Source: Hypoxylon rubiginosum
Lineage: Eukaryota > Ascomycota > Sordariomycetes > Xylariales > Hypoxylaceae
Reading direction: 5' to 3'
DNA length: 64,000 nucleotides
NCBI GenBank assembly: GCA_902806565.1
Contig: CADCXA010000031.1
Coordinates: forward strand, 124,001 to 188,000
Notes under the pieces: generated by a model
What the model saw: the letters and a program-made list of their open reading frames with translations, nothing else
Database searches by the model: none
Told to the model about the DNA's origin: nothing
Position numbers and translations under genes: made by a program
Shown here: piece by piece, positions 1-10,134 of the stretch
Numbering within the stretch: the first letter of the stretch is position 1
Layout of the letters: each line of letters opens with the position of its first letter

Positions 1-1597
1 AGGCTTCGCGAAATCCCGTGACCGATCCATCGTCAAGATGAACCGAAACGGAGCCGTCCAGCTTTGGAGGCTCTCGGTACTGATCGTAGAATGGCGTGAC
101 GGGAGCCTTCCACCCGGTCCAGGACCAGCTGGGGAAGTCTGGACGGCGCTGTATTTCTACATCGTACGTGAATATATCCCAACACAAATTGGCGAGGAAA
201 CTTTTCTCAGCTGATTCGTGGTCGGGGGTAGCAAAAGGTATCCCCCAGTAATGGTACACCGGATTCGGATTCATCCGGTGCTGCCGGAAGATCCCAAGAA
301 TACCGTTGAGAGCGTCGCTGTCGAAAGATAATTGCCGGCGGGAGTATTCCCTGATATGATCCCATATGGTGGTCGGGCCGCCGTCGAGATTAGCGCTGAA
401 GATATCCCTCCGCTCGGGCCGACACACTGCCTCGCGACAGATCGTGGCCTTACGTTGGAAATACATCTCTCTGCTAGTAAACACGACGCACTTTCGAGCA
501 CAGATGGCCTCTTGGTAAGTCCAACCTCGCGTCCGCCACTTCGACTCGAAGAAGGAATCGCACATCTGGTCGGCTGTTACGAGGCAAGTATGTTTCCCGA
601 CTTGCGCTGAGACCTGCACATCACGCGCTCTTCCGCCTATTCCCGGAAGCCCGAACTCGGGACCTTCGCCCGCAGCGGCGACGATGGTTAGTTCGGACTG
701 CTGGTATATCAAATCCATAGTTTGAATCTGGTCGTGCTTGGCCTTTGGGTCATCTTGAGGAATGCAATAGCGATCGACCCATACGTACCGATATCCCAAC
801 TCCCGAGTGAGCCATGCCACATCCTTAATGGTCTGCGGAGCCGTTTCTAGCACGCCCTGGCCTCGGTCCTCCTGGGATTCTTTTGCGGGTGGTTGCGAAC
901 TACCCCAGACGTAGCTCAAGGTCACGAACTTGCATCCGGGCAAAGCCCTTTCGATTAACCCGGTATGCACGTCGATGACGCGGAGGGACGGTATGGGTTC
1001 GAATTCGACCGAGTTGCATTCCTCCCCGTGCTGATCACGACAAGTCGAAATCCAATTCCGCAAAAGCTCGATATCGATTTTGCCCGAATCGATTTTCCGA
1101 AGCCTTCTTGACATACTGTCCTCCTTGGAGTCTTCGAGCGCCAGACCTAGGGCACTAATTGCTCGCAAAGAACCGACCCCGGCGGACTCGGCGTCGTAGA
1201 AGTCCGGATACAATGTATCCGCATCGCCGTAGAAAGACTCATTCGCCTTTCTGAACTCGAGCCATTCAGCCCCCGACCCGTCCACTTCTCGAAAGAGGGA
1301 GGAAAACAGGAGACACACTGGACACGGCGCCTTCAAGGACGAAATTTCGATCTTGAGAAAGTGCTCGGAAGGCCGGTATTTATCTTTGCCCTCGGGGACC
1401 TTTTCTCTCGTCGATTCCAAAATGACTTCTCGCGTTAGGGGGTGGCGGACGGTTACGGGTCGCTCGGTCGCCTGGAGAATCATGTCTTCCCAGTCGATTG
1501 CAGCACATCGCGTACACAAGGCATGCGTCCCTTCGCTGGCATCCTGGACTGCAATTTTCCGCCTCTTGGCTCGCTCTGAGCCTTCGAGATTCTGCAT
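1..1597 (-). CDS. HET-domain (heterokaryon incompatibility) protein, 3' end cut by window edge
   Basis: An open frame runs without a stop from the ATG at 1597-1595 to the left edge, giving about 532 residues. An in-frame TAG lies two codons upstream of that ATG, which fixes the start. A cysteine-containing N-terminal part (CTRC near residue 29, CPVC near 90) precedes a HET domain at about 220-370. Its hallmarks are TLSYVWG, then YRYVWVDRYCIPQDD, then GLPGIG and RGWTYQEA. FPSWSWTGW near the truncated end is also typical of the family. In fungi, HET proteins trigger programmed cell death after fusion of incompatible individuals, and most genomes carry dozens of paralogues, so the partner and specificity cannot be inferred. 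The family is certain; the C terminus lies outside the window. Confidence 0.92.
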   Translation of the reverse strand, partial: MQNLEGSERAKRRKIAVQDASEGTHALCTRCAAIDWEDMILQATERPVTVRHPLTREVILESTREKVPEGKDKYRPSEHFLKIEISSLKAPCPVCLLFSSLFREVDGSGAEWLEFRKANESFYGDADTLYPDFYDAESAGVGSLRAISALGLALEDSKEDSMSRRLRKIDSGKIDIELLRNWISTCRDQHGEECNSVEFEPIPSLRVIDVHTGLIERALPGCKFVTLSYVWGSSQPPAKESQEDRGQGVLETAPQTIKDVAWLTRELGYRYVWVDRYCIPQDDPKAKHDQIQTMDLIYQQSELTIVAAAGEGPEFGLPGIGGRARDVQVSAQVGKHTCLVTADQMCDSFFESKWRTRGWTYQEAICARKCVVFTSREMYFQRKATICREAVCRPERRDIFSANLDGGPTTIWDHIREYSRRQLSFDSDALNGILGIFRQHRMNPNPVYHYWGIPFATPDHESAEKSFLANLCWDIFTYDVEIQRRPDFPSWSWTGWKAPVTPFYDQYREPPKLDGSVSVHLDDGSVTGFREA

Positions 1598-1953
1598 GTC
1601 CTATTTCGACGAGACTCTGAGAAGGGCAATTGGAAAAGGTTGGCTGCCTAAAAAGAATAAGCATGCACCCTGCCCTGTATTTCGAAGAGCTCTTATTGGA
1701 TTAATCGCTGCAAAAGGATGCTCCCAATTGAAATTCAAGCATTTTATCAACAGTCAAGGTAGAAATGCTAAAGTTTTCAAAACGAATTTCGAATTAGATA
1801 TGTGAATTTTTGAGTCATTTACTTGTGTAAATGCTCTTATACTAGAAACCAGCCAACTCCTACATCATTACCCATTGTCATTCCAGACCCTTCCCCTTAA
1901 ATTGACCAGACCCTACAAATGAAATGACTGTCGTACTAACAACCATCGTACAC
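1598..1953. other. Intergenic, 5' flank of HET gene
   Basis: About 360 bases between the HET start codon and the stop of the next minus-strand gene. It is AT-richer than its neighbours. I see no ORF with a start and coding character, and no RNA gene. Confidence 0.5.
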
Positions 1954-2322
1954 CTAGTTGGAATACTTAGGGTCGACCTTGTTTCTATTCGATTGTGTTA
2001 GCTACCTACTCATCCTGGATAGTGAGAGCGAGGTTAAAACATACCCGGTAGCCTTCTCGTACATCTCGCGGGCCTTGTCCGTACCAGTCTCGAGTTGCTG
2101 GTCGGAAAGCTTGCCGCCTTCCTTCTTGTTTAAGAAGCTGGAAACTGTACAATTCAGACATGGTCAGAAATAATACTTTTGGGGCTAATGAAGCAAAAGT
2201 AGGATGGAGAACGACTTACTCTTGTCACCATAGTCCTTCTTCTCGCCGGACTGCTGGGTGTTGCCAGTGTTGCCAGAGCCCTGGGAGCTGTTCTTGCTAG
2301 CGAAGTTCTTGAGGGCGTCCAT
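1954..2322 (-). CDS. Small conserved-looking hydrophilic protein, 77 aa, three exons
   Basis: No single ORF shows this gene; it appears only after splicing. Exons are 2322-2220, 2144-2045 and 1984-1954. Introns are 2219-2145 (GTAAGT...ACAG) and 2044-1985 (GTATGT, branch GCTAAC, ATAG). The lengths 103+100+31 sum to 78 codons including TAG. The product starts MDALKNFASKNSS, has a Gly/Asn/Gln-rich linker, then EKKDYGDK, the block FLNKKEGGKLSDQQ, and ends NKVDPKYSN. It has no signal peptide or membrane segment and is rich in Lys/Asp. From memory it resembles a family of tiny fungal proteins sometimes annotated as DNA-damage- or stress-responsive, but I cannot confirm that and assign no function. 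Intron phases, the branch site and the clean C terminus make the model solid. Confidence 0.8.
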
Positions 2323-3421
2323 GTTGAAGTATTTTATGGATTGGTGATTTTAGTTTTGTATGGATGATATATGGAATAATGTTTGTATGTGTAAATAAAA
2401 TCAATTCCAATTTAGTAAAGTCAGGAAGCTATCTTTATATACTACAGAGCCCCGTCACCATTACGTCTTTCCTTCAAAGTTCAACGCTTTCGGGATTGTT
2501 TGTTTAACATGTGTGATGACGTCCGAGAAAAACCGGTATACGTAATTCGGGGACGGCTGGCCGATCCCCTCAACCAATGTACCTAGCGTCCTTGTACTTA
2601 CACTATTGAATGTAATAGCCCTTCTAGATTCCGAGGTGCTGCCATAACCTGTTTCTAACCTCCCGCATTGTCTCGGCCTAGCCCGATGCAACCGGGAGTA
2701 CTAACTACCTGAATTGCAGGTAAGACATTCATGCCGTTGGTCTAATCGACACGAGGTACACAAAGTTAAAAGGTTGCATATGTAGTCCTTCCGGAAGAGG
2801 TATATCGGCCAAGTTTTGATTGGTTATGTCTTTATGTGACGTAGTGCACACAGCATGTAAGTTATCGCTATGTATCACTTAGGTACCAAGGGTGTGGGTT
2901 ATGGGTATACTTCTGCCAGGGGTAAAATGGAAACTCACCGTGACAGCCGTGATCGTATTTGCTAGAGATCAAAGCAAGATATCCAAGTTTGTGGCGCTTC
3001 TTGAAGGAATTGAATCCAAGAAAATCAGGGCGAGGAATGCTACAATGCAACCTTAAAATGTCCGAGATACATGTCACTCCCTGAAAGCATATCTGCCTCG
3101 TATTTCTCGACGCCGTGAAATTTACAAAGTCCTCTTATTGCTACTAACAGCGGATGACTTGGAGAGATATTCATGTTTGTTTCGATACCCACCTCCTAAC
3201 GCCGGTTCCAAAAGGGCCCATTAACCACATGTCCCGAGCTCATATCTGCTCTTATGTCCACATGCCGGCATTTCGATGCTTTCAAAAAAAAAAAAAAAAA
3301 AAAACCCCCCCCACCCACCCAAACGCCGCCCTCGTATGGTATATCAACGATGCTATACACTACACACACTTTCGTCATCTAGGGGGTATGTGCCATGCTT
3401 GGTCACTCCCACCGCTCGCTT
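2323..3421. other. Intergenic with a poly-A/poly-C tract
   Basis: This 1.1 kb stretch lies upstream of the small split gene and downstream of the GT90 gene, both on the minus strand. The short ORFs here lack coding character. The notable element is an A run (3284-3304) directly followed by a C run (3305-3312) on the plus strand. It could be a microsatellite or the tail of an old retroposed copy. Confidence 0.5.
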
Positions 3422-5535
3422 TCATGACAATAAATCATCCACCCAGCCCATGCTTTCTCTTCGGTCGTCCGAGAGTCGGGCGTATTCGAGTAGCAATCGC
3501 AGCACGTAAATCTGCATATCTTCCTTCCTGAGCACCTTTTCGGCCCAGGCCTTTCCATCCATCGCAATCTTCTCGGCCACGTCGTCGTGGGAGGGGACGC
3601 TATCCTCGTATCCGAGGAAATACTCCATGATGCCGTAGTAATCTTGGAACCGATTGTCCATCGGCACGAAGTGCTTCCAGGCTATGAGACGGCTATCATG
3701 CCACTCGCGCCATAGCGTGCTCTTGATGGGTAGACTCGTGCTTCGTAGGAAACCCAGGTAGCGGCCCGAAAAAGAGTTGCCATCAATATCAGGGAGATAC
3801 TTGTAAGCAAACTGGACCGCAAGTTTCAGGCCGGGTACCGTCTCGTAGTATTTGTCAGTGTATATGCACTGCCCATCTTCTTGCTTCGGTTCCACCTCAG
3901 GATCGCAGAATAGATCGGTGAAGCCCACGTCTGACCATTGTGACACCCACGGACCAAGCCGCTTATCTTTCTGCGCTGCAAGATTGTAGGTCGTGCTCGG
4001 TAGCTCAAAATTGACCGGCTGCTCAATCCCCTCCGTGGCGCGTGCAAGATTTGTTCCGTTGTTCATCGAGACAAACCGGTGCCGCTGAAAACCCTTCCAA
4101 TTGGATTCGTTATTGCGCCCACCGGTAGCTACACCGCGCCAAACCAAGGGGCCAATCTTGTCATTCCAGGACGGCCCGTGGTCGTCACCGCCGGTAAATC
4201 GTTCTTCCTCGTTCCAGTACATAGGAGCAGGAAGGAGGATCTCATTATTGGTGGACAGCTTGCTCCCCCCAAACATCGGGAAGAGAACTTTAGTAGCAGA
4301 CGTCGTCAGAGGTTTGATGAAGATACCCTCGAGTCCCTGCAGATCGGGCTGGTGGCAGAATTCGGACGAGAGCGAAGCATTGGATACGTATCCTTGGTAT
4401 TGGTGCGGGGTGGCCCACGATGGAGAGAAGTTGGGTTTGCCGTCGAACGAAGTTAGCGTGGCTTGCTTGCGAGCTGGACTGTCGGGAGGACATCCTCGAC
4501 GAGCGACTAGCCAATACGGACCTGCCAAAGGTTAGCACACATCGGACGCTTCCTACCTATTCATGAGGATTATTTGGGGCCAATCTTACTCGTGTCTTCC
4601 CAGTCCTTGTCGATGGTCGTCACGGACTCGTCGTCGTCGTCGTGCTTCACTAGGGGTGGCAAGCTTTTAAACTCCCTAACGACGTTCTTCGCCGGAGTGA
4701 GCATCCGACTCTGCTTCTCCTTCTTCATGTAGGCGTTGATGTCCTCCCACGGTACAACCAATCGAGGCTCGTCCATGGCGTTCAAAGCAATATCCATATC
4801 AGGCAGCAGGTGTTCAATGCTCTGAATCATGTCCAACCAAATCTGAGTCCAGAACCATTCGCTCTCGGCGCTTGCATTGCCGCTGCGGATGTTGATGACC
4901 ATTTCATAATTTACAGCCTCGTTGCGAATGATGGCGGGGTCAAGGCCCCAGAAGGGATTCAAGTCATGATATACCTGGTCGAAGAAGTCTTCAACGAGAA
5001 CGGCCTTATTCTCTTTAGCGAACTCGAACCACTTATCGAAACCTGGAGGCGGGTGTCGACCGCGACGTTTGCGGTAAGCCTGGGCAGCCTCGGCGAGTGT
5101 ATGTGCTTCCTTGGCTAGCAGGGCTTCATAATCCTTGTTGGCGACCTTGATGAGGTCGTCGATCGGATGAGGCGTCGCGGGCTTAGGCGGGACGGGTTGA
5201 ACGGGCTGTACGGGTTGGGCAGGTTGGACAGGTTTCGAATCGTGGACGGGTTTACTATCGTCATCTTTGGGGCTCTCGTAAACGGGTTTCTGATTGGAAG
5301 ATGGATTCTTGGCAGGTTGGTTGACCACGTCGGGAGGACCTTGTTTGTAGGAGGAAGAGGATGACGAGGAGGAGGATGTGGACGAGTCGTGTCCACTAGA
5401 TAAATAGGTACTAGGGACTTGAGGATCGCGGGGTCTATTGGAAAGATAATAGAAGATACATAATAGGAGGAGGGCGGGAAATATGTATCGCACAAGGTGG
5501 GAGGGCCGCCTTGGGGGGAAAGCGGGCGAGCGCAT
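3422..5535 (-). CDS. GT90 (CAP10/CAP59-like) glycosyltransferase, type II membrane protein
   Basis: Two exons, 5535-4590 and 4521-3422, are joined by a 68-nt intron (4589-4522; GTAAGA, branch GCTAAC, GCAG) and give 681 aa. The start MRSPAFPPRRP is the first true ATG; the longer frame upstream begins at a TTG. A membrane anchor follows at about residues 12-30 (RYIFPALLLLCIFYYL). Next is a Ser/Pro/Val-Gln-Pro-rich stem to about residue 130, then the catalytic region. The splice joins KDWEDT to SPYWLVARRGCPPDSPAR, matching the conserved GT90 block. Further family blocks are IGPLVWRGVATGG near the middle and SGRYLGFLRSTSLPIKST. Topology predicts a Golgi type II enzyme transferring xylose or another sugar to glycans, as in the Cryptococcus capsule-associated family. 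The exact donor and acceptor are unknown. Confidence 0.9.
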
Positions 5536-6878
5536 GGCGAGAAGAAGAAGGTCGGCCGCCTGAAGTCGGCGCCCGGGCGTCAACCTGAGACTTCTAGAAT
5601 AGAACCAAGTATATTCGCGAGACGCAAACGAAAGCTTGAGTTAGGGACAGCGCGCACGCTGGACTGATGTTAAAGGGGAGGCAACCCTTATGAAAGTCAA
5701 ATGTGTCGGCGTCGAACTTAAAAAAAGAGAGAAGGGAAAAAGATGAGATCAAAAGATCAAAACTTTGTCCTTAGCGCATTACCATAACCATAAATTGATT
5801 GGGTCCTCGTCCTCGGGAGCGTGTCTGTGTGTCTTGTGTGTCTTCCAGTGTGTGGGAGAATCTTTATAACAAGTGTCAGATACCTGGGGTAATAGGCGAT
5901 GATAAGACGATTTCCTATTATTAGATACCTTGGTACCTCATATGCACATCTTACTATGTGTATTAGCGTGATAATAGCATTTAAACAACTAAAAATATGT
6001 AGAAAGTGGGAATGGAGAACGGAAGCAGCCAAAAATAATCGTAATGCGTTACAACACCAGATGGGCTGCGCCGTTAATCAGGTGACTTTCATGATACCTT
6101 TAGCTGTCACCATCCGCTGTCACGACAAAATGGGATCCCTTCCTTACGGGCTTGTAATACTATAATATAAGCTTACGTGACTGAGATCGTTACATACCCA
6201 GGTATGTGTATGTGTACTGTAGTAGAGACGAAGCTCGTAATGGTTGGCTCTATTAGCCTATTCATCTATACGCATTCTATATGTATATAGGTAACTCACG
6301 TACCTACATATACTGATTGATGCAATTGAGTTTATACTTAGTTACATACGTTGTGCCTGTGGAAGATCTCTAACCCAATCTAACACGTTGGGACGTTTGC
6401 CATTGCACCAAACCAAAAAAGAAATTAAGGGATTTATCACGATGCACGTTTTAGAATTAGGTATCGTCCAATCTAACATAGACACCTCCTTTTCCAAATG
6501 TTTGCTTAAAATGTTGGACCTAGATGCAGTTTAGGTAATATGAGGTACGGATCTAACACGTTATCGTACTAACCGCTAATCGCTAGCGCCTACCTAGTAT
6601 CTTAAAGGCCATAGGGTACCTACAGTAGGCGGGTTAGGACACTTGGCAGCTGACGCCGCATAATGATAATTACGGGTTCGACTGGTCCCGACTCTCAGCG
6701 CAAAAAAAAAAAAGGGCGAAGGGCGTCGAGCGTAACAAACCCACAGCTTATCGAGACACAGCTCATCGGGACACAGCTCAAGAATTTGTTGCCCTGATTT
6801 GCCATACAAATCTTGACTCTGTCATCTAGCACGTGAGACGTATCGCGCAATTCAATTCATCTTCTCCCTTGCTTCTCG
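5536..6878. other. Intergenic, GT90 upstream region
   Basis: About 1.3 kb between the GT90 start and the 3' end of the MTF1-like gene. It is AT-rich in the middle, with several ACCTAC/TAGGTA motifs and an A run at about 6702-6713. A degenerate T-arm-like string near 6672 does not fold as a tRNA. I see no gene. Confidence 0.45.
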
Positions 6879-8768
6879 TTAATCAGTGGAGAGCAGACTC
6901 TCCTGGTCCCCTAACTCGTCATGGGTACGAGCAACGAGCTCGTGGAACTCTGGCCGAAAAGGCCACTCCATCCAGAGCTGTAAGAGCTCCTCCCACTGGC
7001 GCGCATTTAGCATTCTCGGGGTCAGTTCCGCGTGTCGCGCATTAACCGCCACCCCACCGCGATCCACGTCCTTGGCGCTATTCCACCGGGGTATAATATA
7101 ATCAGCCGCCCCCGGCATTAGCGCATCCAGGGTCTGGCTAACGGGTAGAGTGCTGTGGCCCATCATCGAAGTCATGATCAGCTCGAAGCAATCCGCCGCC
7201 CGGTTTGATTTGGGGCCCGTCTGTCGTAGGAGGGGATGGACCGCCTTCGGTTGGATGTCGAGGAGGCTGCATTGGACATTCGGGAAGAACTCTTCAGGTT
7301 GCACCGCCATCGTATCGTATGCTCGGCGATCCCAGTTGAGAATCGGTGGGTCCTGCCGGTAATAGTGGAGGTTGTCCTTATATGTGACGAATTCCTCGAT
7401 GAAGCCGCGCGGGTTATCTTGTAACTTCGCTTCCCATTCTGTTTCCAGCCGCTTAATCTCCTCCGGGGAAGCCTCTCCCGATTTGTAAAGTGCCGTGATA
7501 GCATCCAGGTCAGATATAAGGTCAAGCATCCGGCGATGCTTCCTCTCTTCCCAGCTGGCCCTCCATCGATAGGCCTGCATACGCTTGTAGTTGGCCGAGC
7601 CTTTAATAAAGATCTGCTCCTCGTGGTCCGTCTCTAGCTGGCCCAGGGCTTCTTGAAAAGGTCTCCTGAAAATGGGTAGTGTTGTTCCCGGCACGGCAGG
7701 CTTCCTCAATCTAGTTAACCGAGCTTCTTTCAGCCCTTCAGATGTCCTCCCTTTAGGCATTTTTAACTTAGCCGCCTGCATTCTTCGCCACGTAGCCAGG
7801 TTGCTGTTGGAATCAATGGTATCATCACGAACGAACCAGACAGAATCGGTGCCTTCGCGCCCACACACCTCGTGCACCCAATCACAAGAGAGCTCGCTCT
7901 CGATTGCCAGTTTCTTGTGTTTCTGCATCACCTTAGGAAGCAGGCCGAACTTATCGTCGTGCCGCGCCCATATTAGCATGCGGACGAGCCCGTAACGCTG
8001 GAACAAGCCGCTAGTCCGGATGGATTCGATGAATTGGTACAGGACTAGCTGTGCTATGGACTCGAAGGTGAGGAAGCGCCTCTTCGGGTGAAACGCAAGA
8101 TTTGCGGTGACCAGCAGGGTATCGTTACGCTGGTCTAGTCGTGTTGCGTCGGCGGGCACCTGGTGAGGCAGATATTCTGGGGTCAAGACGGATTTGAGCT
8201 CTCGCCAGACAAGTCCCGAAGCGGGAACCAGGGTGGTATTAGGTCGGTCGAGAAGGGGCTTGAGGAAAGGCTTGTAAAAGTCGGCTTCGGGTTCCATCAA
8301 GATATGGGATCGCGGCTGTAGATAATCGTGCAGCTTCCGGCTCCAGAGGCCAGCGCCGGGGTAAATGTCGAGGATGTCGCATCCTTTATGACGGTCAAGC
8401 GAGGAACCGACGTAAGAGAAAATGTCATCGCATAGCTTCTCATTGACAATGTTAACCCTCGCCTTATCGCCCTTGACCTTGGCCTTGCCTTTGGCTTTGG
8501 CCTTGTCCTTGTCCTTATCCTTGCCCTTTTCCTTGCCCTTGGCCTTAGTACTAGATCGGGAGGTCTCAGAGTTATTCTTCTGAGAACCTTTTCGAGACGG
8601 AATCCATAGTCCTGTTGCAGCAAGTTCCGCAGCTAGCGGACTCGAAGTTTGTAACTGTGTCGCATCGAGGGCCTCGGAAGCAAACGTGCGACTTCTCGTC
8701 GGGGGAGAAGGTTGTCGGCAAAAGAGAGGAGAGAGAACATGCCGCGCATTGCTACGGACAAGAAACAT
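6879..8768 (-). CDS. Mitochondrial transcription factor B / MTF1-like rRNA-adenine-methylase-fold protein
   Basis: Single exon, 629 aa, ATG at 8768. The N terminus (MFLVRSNARHVLSPLFCRQ, Arg/Ser-rich, no acidic residue) looks like a mitochondrial presequence. A strongly Lys-rich spacer (KGKEKGKDKDKDKAKAKG and neighbours, about residues 75-100) follows. The SAM-binding-like motif is CDILDIYPGAGLWSRKLHDY near 130-150, followed by ILMEPEADFYKPFL. This arrangement matches fungal Mtf1, the mitochondrial RNA-polymerase specificity factor related to KsgA/Dim1 rRNA dimethylases. It is much longer than yeast Mtf1 (about 340 aa), as is common in filamentous fungi, with a long C-terminal extension. A related mitochondrial methyltransferase-fold protein is the alternative. 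The Lys-rich repeat is encoded by a near-tandem 6-mer-like stretch at about 8462-8545. Confidence 0.78.
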   Translation of the reverse strand: MFLVRSNARHVLSPLFCRQPSPPTRSRTFASEALDATQLQTSSPLAAELAATGLWIPSRKGSQKNNSETSRSSTKAKGKEKGKDKDKDKAKAKGKAKVKGDKARVNIVNEKLCDDIFSYVGSSLDRHKGCDILDIYPGAGLWSRKLHDYLQPRSHILMEPEADFYKPFLKPLLDRPNTTLVPASGLVWRELKSVLTPEYLPHQVPADATRLDQRNDTLLVTANLAFHPKRRFLTFESIAQLVLYQFIESIRTSGLFQRYGLVRMLIWARHDDKFGLLPKVMQKHKKLAIESELSCDWVHEVCGREGTDSVWFVRDDTIDSNSNLATWRRMQAAKLKMPKGRTSEGLKEARLTRLRKPAVPGTTLPIFRRPFQEALGQLETDHEEQIFIKGSANYKRMQAYRWRASWEERKHRRMLDLISDLDAITALYKSGEASPEEIKRLETEWEAKLQDNPRGFIEEFVTYKDNLHYYRQDPPILNWDRRAYDTMAVQPEEFFPNVQCSLLDIQPKAVHPLLRQTGPKSNRAADCFELIMTSMMGHSTLPVSQTLDALMPGAADYIIPRWNSAKDVDRGGVAVNARHAELTPRMLNARQWEELLQLWMEWPFRPEFHELVARTHDELGDQESLLSTD

Positions 8769-8995
8769 GTGAAAGGAGAGACAAAGGGTCGGTCGGACTC
8801 GATGGTCAAGAAGCTACTTGATATCGGAGAGTTACTACCTTCGTCTTTACCTTTTTTTTTTCTTTCGAGCTTTTCTTAATTTAGGTACATGCAGTGAACC
8901 CTAGCACTAATTTTCTGCCCATTGTGACCGCTAAGAAATACTACCTAGCAAGGTACTACCCCGTACCAGTCCCAGTATAGCACAGGTACAGCGGG

Positions 8996-9433
8996 ATGAC
9001 GTCCCTGCAGCTGTCAGCGAGTACCCAAAATGACGGAATGACGCCATCACTTAACGGATACCCACATGCCTCAGCTTTCGCATCAGGACCTCGCAGCTTC
9101 GACAGCCCTATGGTCGAATGTCTTAAGTTTAATTCATTCTCCGTCTCACCTATCATCGTAGCTCTCGTCGCTATATGTATCCTGGTAGCGTTAGTCGCAA
9201 CGGCTCTGTTGTGTTTCTTCGCAGTTTACGACAAGGGTATTATGTATGTTCGCAGCTTTCATCTGATATATAACCTAGGGGGGGCGGTGAAAAGCGAGGT
9301 AACCCACCATTGGCTCCAACGAGGAGAGCCAAGACAATACGTGGTAGCGCATTTTACCTCTTCTGGAGAGAGTGAGCGCTCTCACAGCCAGGAAGCTCTG
9401 GATACAATACTCCAGCCGCAACAACAGGCCTAG
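8996..9433 (+). CDS. Possible small single-pass membrane protein, 145 aa
   Basis: Open frame from ATG 8996 to TAG 9433 with no intron. A polar N-terminal half is followed by one clear hydrophobic segment at about residues 51-76 (PIIVALVAICILVALVATAL, then CFFAVY) and a polar C-terminal tail rich in Ser/Gln/Glu. The positive residues around the segment do not decide orientation. I do not recognise the family. It lies divergently from the MTF1-like gene, with 227 bases between start codons, and upstream of the GPI-protein gene. The long hydrophobic run in a frame of this length favours a real gene, but without a homologue it may be chance. Confidence 0.42.
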   Translation: MTSLQLSASTQNDGMTPSLNGYPHASAFASGPRSFDSPMVECLKFNSFSVSPIIVALVAICILVALVATALLCFFAVYDKGIMYVRSFHLIYNLGGAVKSEVTHHWLQRGEPRQYVVAHFTSSGESERSHSQEALDTILQPQQQA

Positions 9434-9710
9434 TTGGGGTAACTACACATATCCTAGGTACCTCCTATGCCACTTATAGTCCTACATGTATGAGTACACA
9501 TTCATTGGTTAAAAATACGTATGTACGTAGAGTAGAGGTATATAGGTTGCATTGCTGGCTTGCTGGCTGTAATGGTTCGCCATCGTGCATCGGAACTTTT
9601 ATAAACTTGATTTCATCTTCACTTATTATTCGGTCGGCTCTCTACCTACCTCCTAGTTCCTCGCCCAGCAACTTTCCAACTATCATCACTCAACCTATCC
9701 TAAAGTCAAC

Positions 9711-10134
9711 ATGATCCCAAATTTCTCTATACTCCAGTTCTTACTGGTTTCAATATGTTTGGCACCCGTGACCTTAGGTCAAGCTCAAGACAACCAGGTT
9801 GCGTGGCTACGAAATGCCCAGGACAATGTTGCGGTATCTGATATGAAGGTCGAGCGTCTTGCCGATGCCTTACAGGAGACCCGCCGGGCTATTACCGCCG
9901 ATGAAAAGTGAGTTTCTAATTGATCATCATTCATGAATATTTCAAGTTAACCCCTTACGCAGTGTCGTAGCGCTGCTCACTGTTCCCTCCGAGAAGCGAG
10001 ACCCAAAGAGGAAGCCCTCGAGCGGGAATAATAACAGCACATCAACAGACGACGATTCAGGTGCCGGGACCACGGATATGTCTCTCTCTCTATCCATCGG
10101 TATCAGCCTGGCAATCATGGCGCTTCATGTTTAG
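9711..10134 (+). CDS. Small secreted GPI-anchored protein, 122 aa, two exons
   Basis: Exon 1 is 9711-9907 and exon 2 is 9963-10134, around a 55-nt intron (GTGAGT...CGCAG). The lengths 197+172 give 123 codons including TAG. The N terminus is a strong signal peptide (IPNFSILQFLLVSICLAPVT, cleavage after LGQA or nearby). The middle is hydrophilic, with a short helix (VSDMKVERLADALQETRRA). The C-terminal third is Ser/Thr/Asp/Asn-rich (GNNNSTSTDDDSGAGTT) and ends in a hydrophobic tail (SLSLSIGISLAIMALHV). Signal peptide, small spacer residues and terminal hydrophobic tail together are the GPI-anchor pattern, so a plasma-membrane or cell-wall surface protein is inferred. There are no cysteines in the mature part and no recognised domain. 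A CT-rich, TATA-like region precedes the start. Confidence 0.78.

Noticed and set aside
6620..6715. tRNA-like string (TTGGCAGCTGACG... with GGGTTCGACTGGTCCC) followed by an A run
   Set aside because: The T-loop would have ten bases instead of seven and no acceptor stem pairs. At best it is a decayed relic, so no feature is called.
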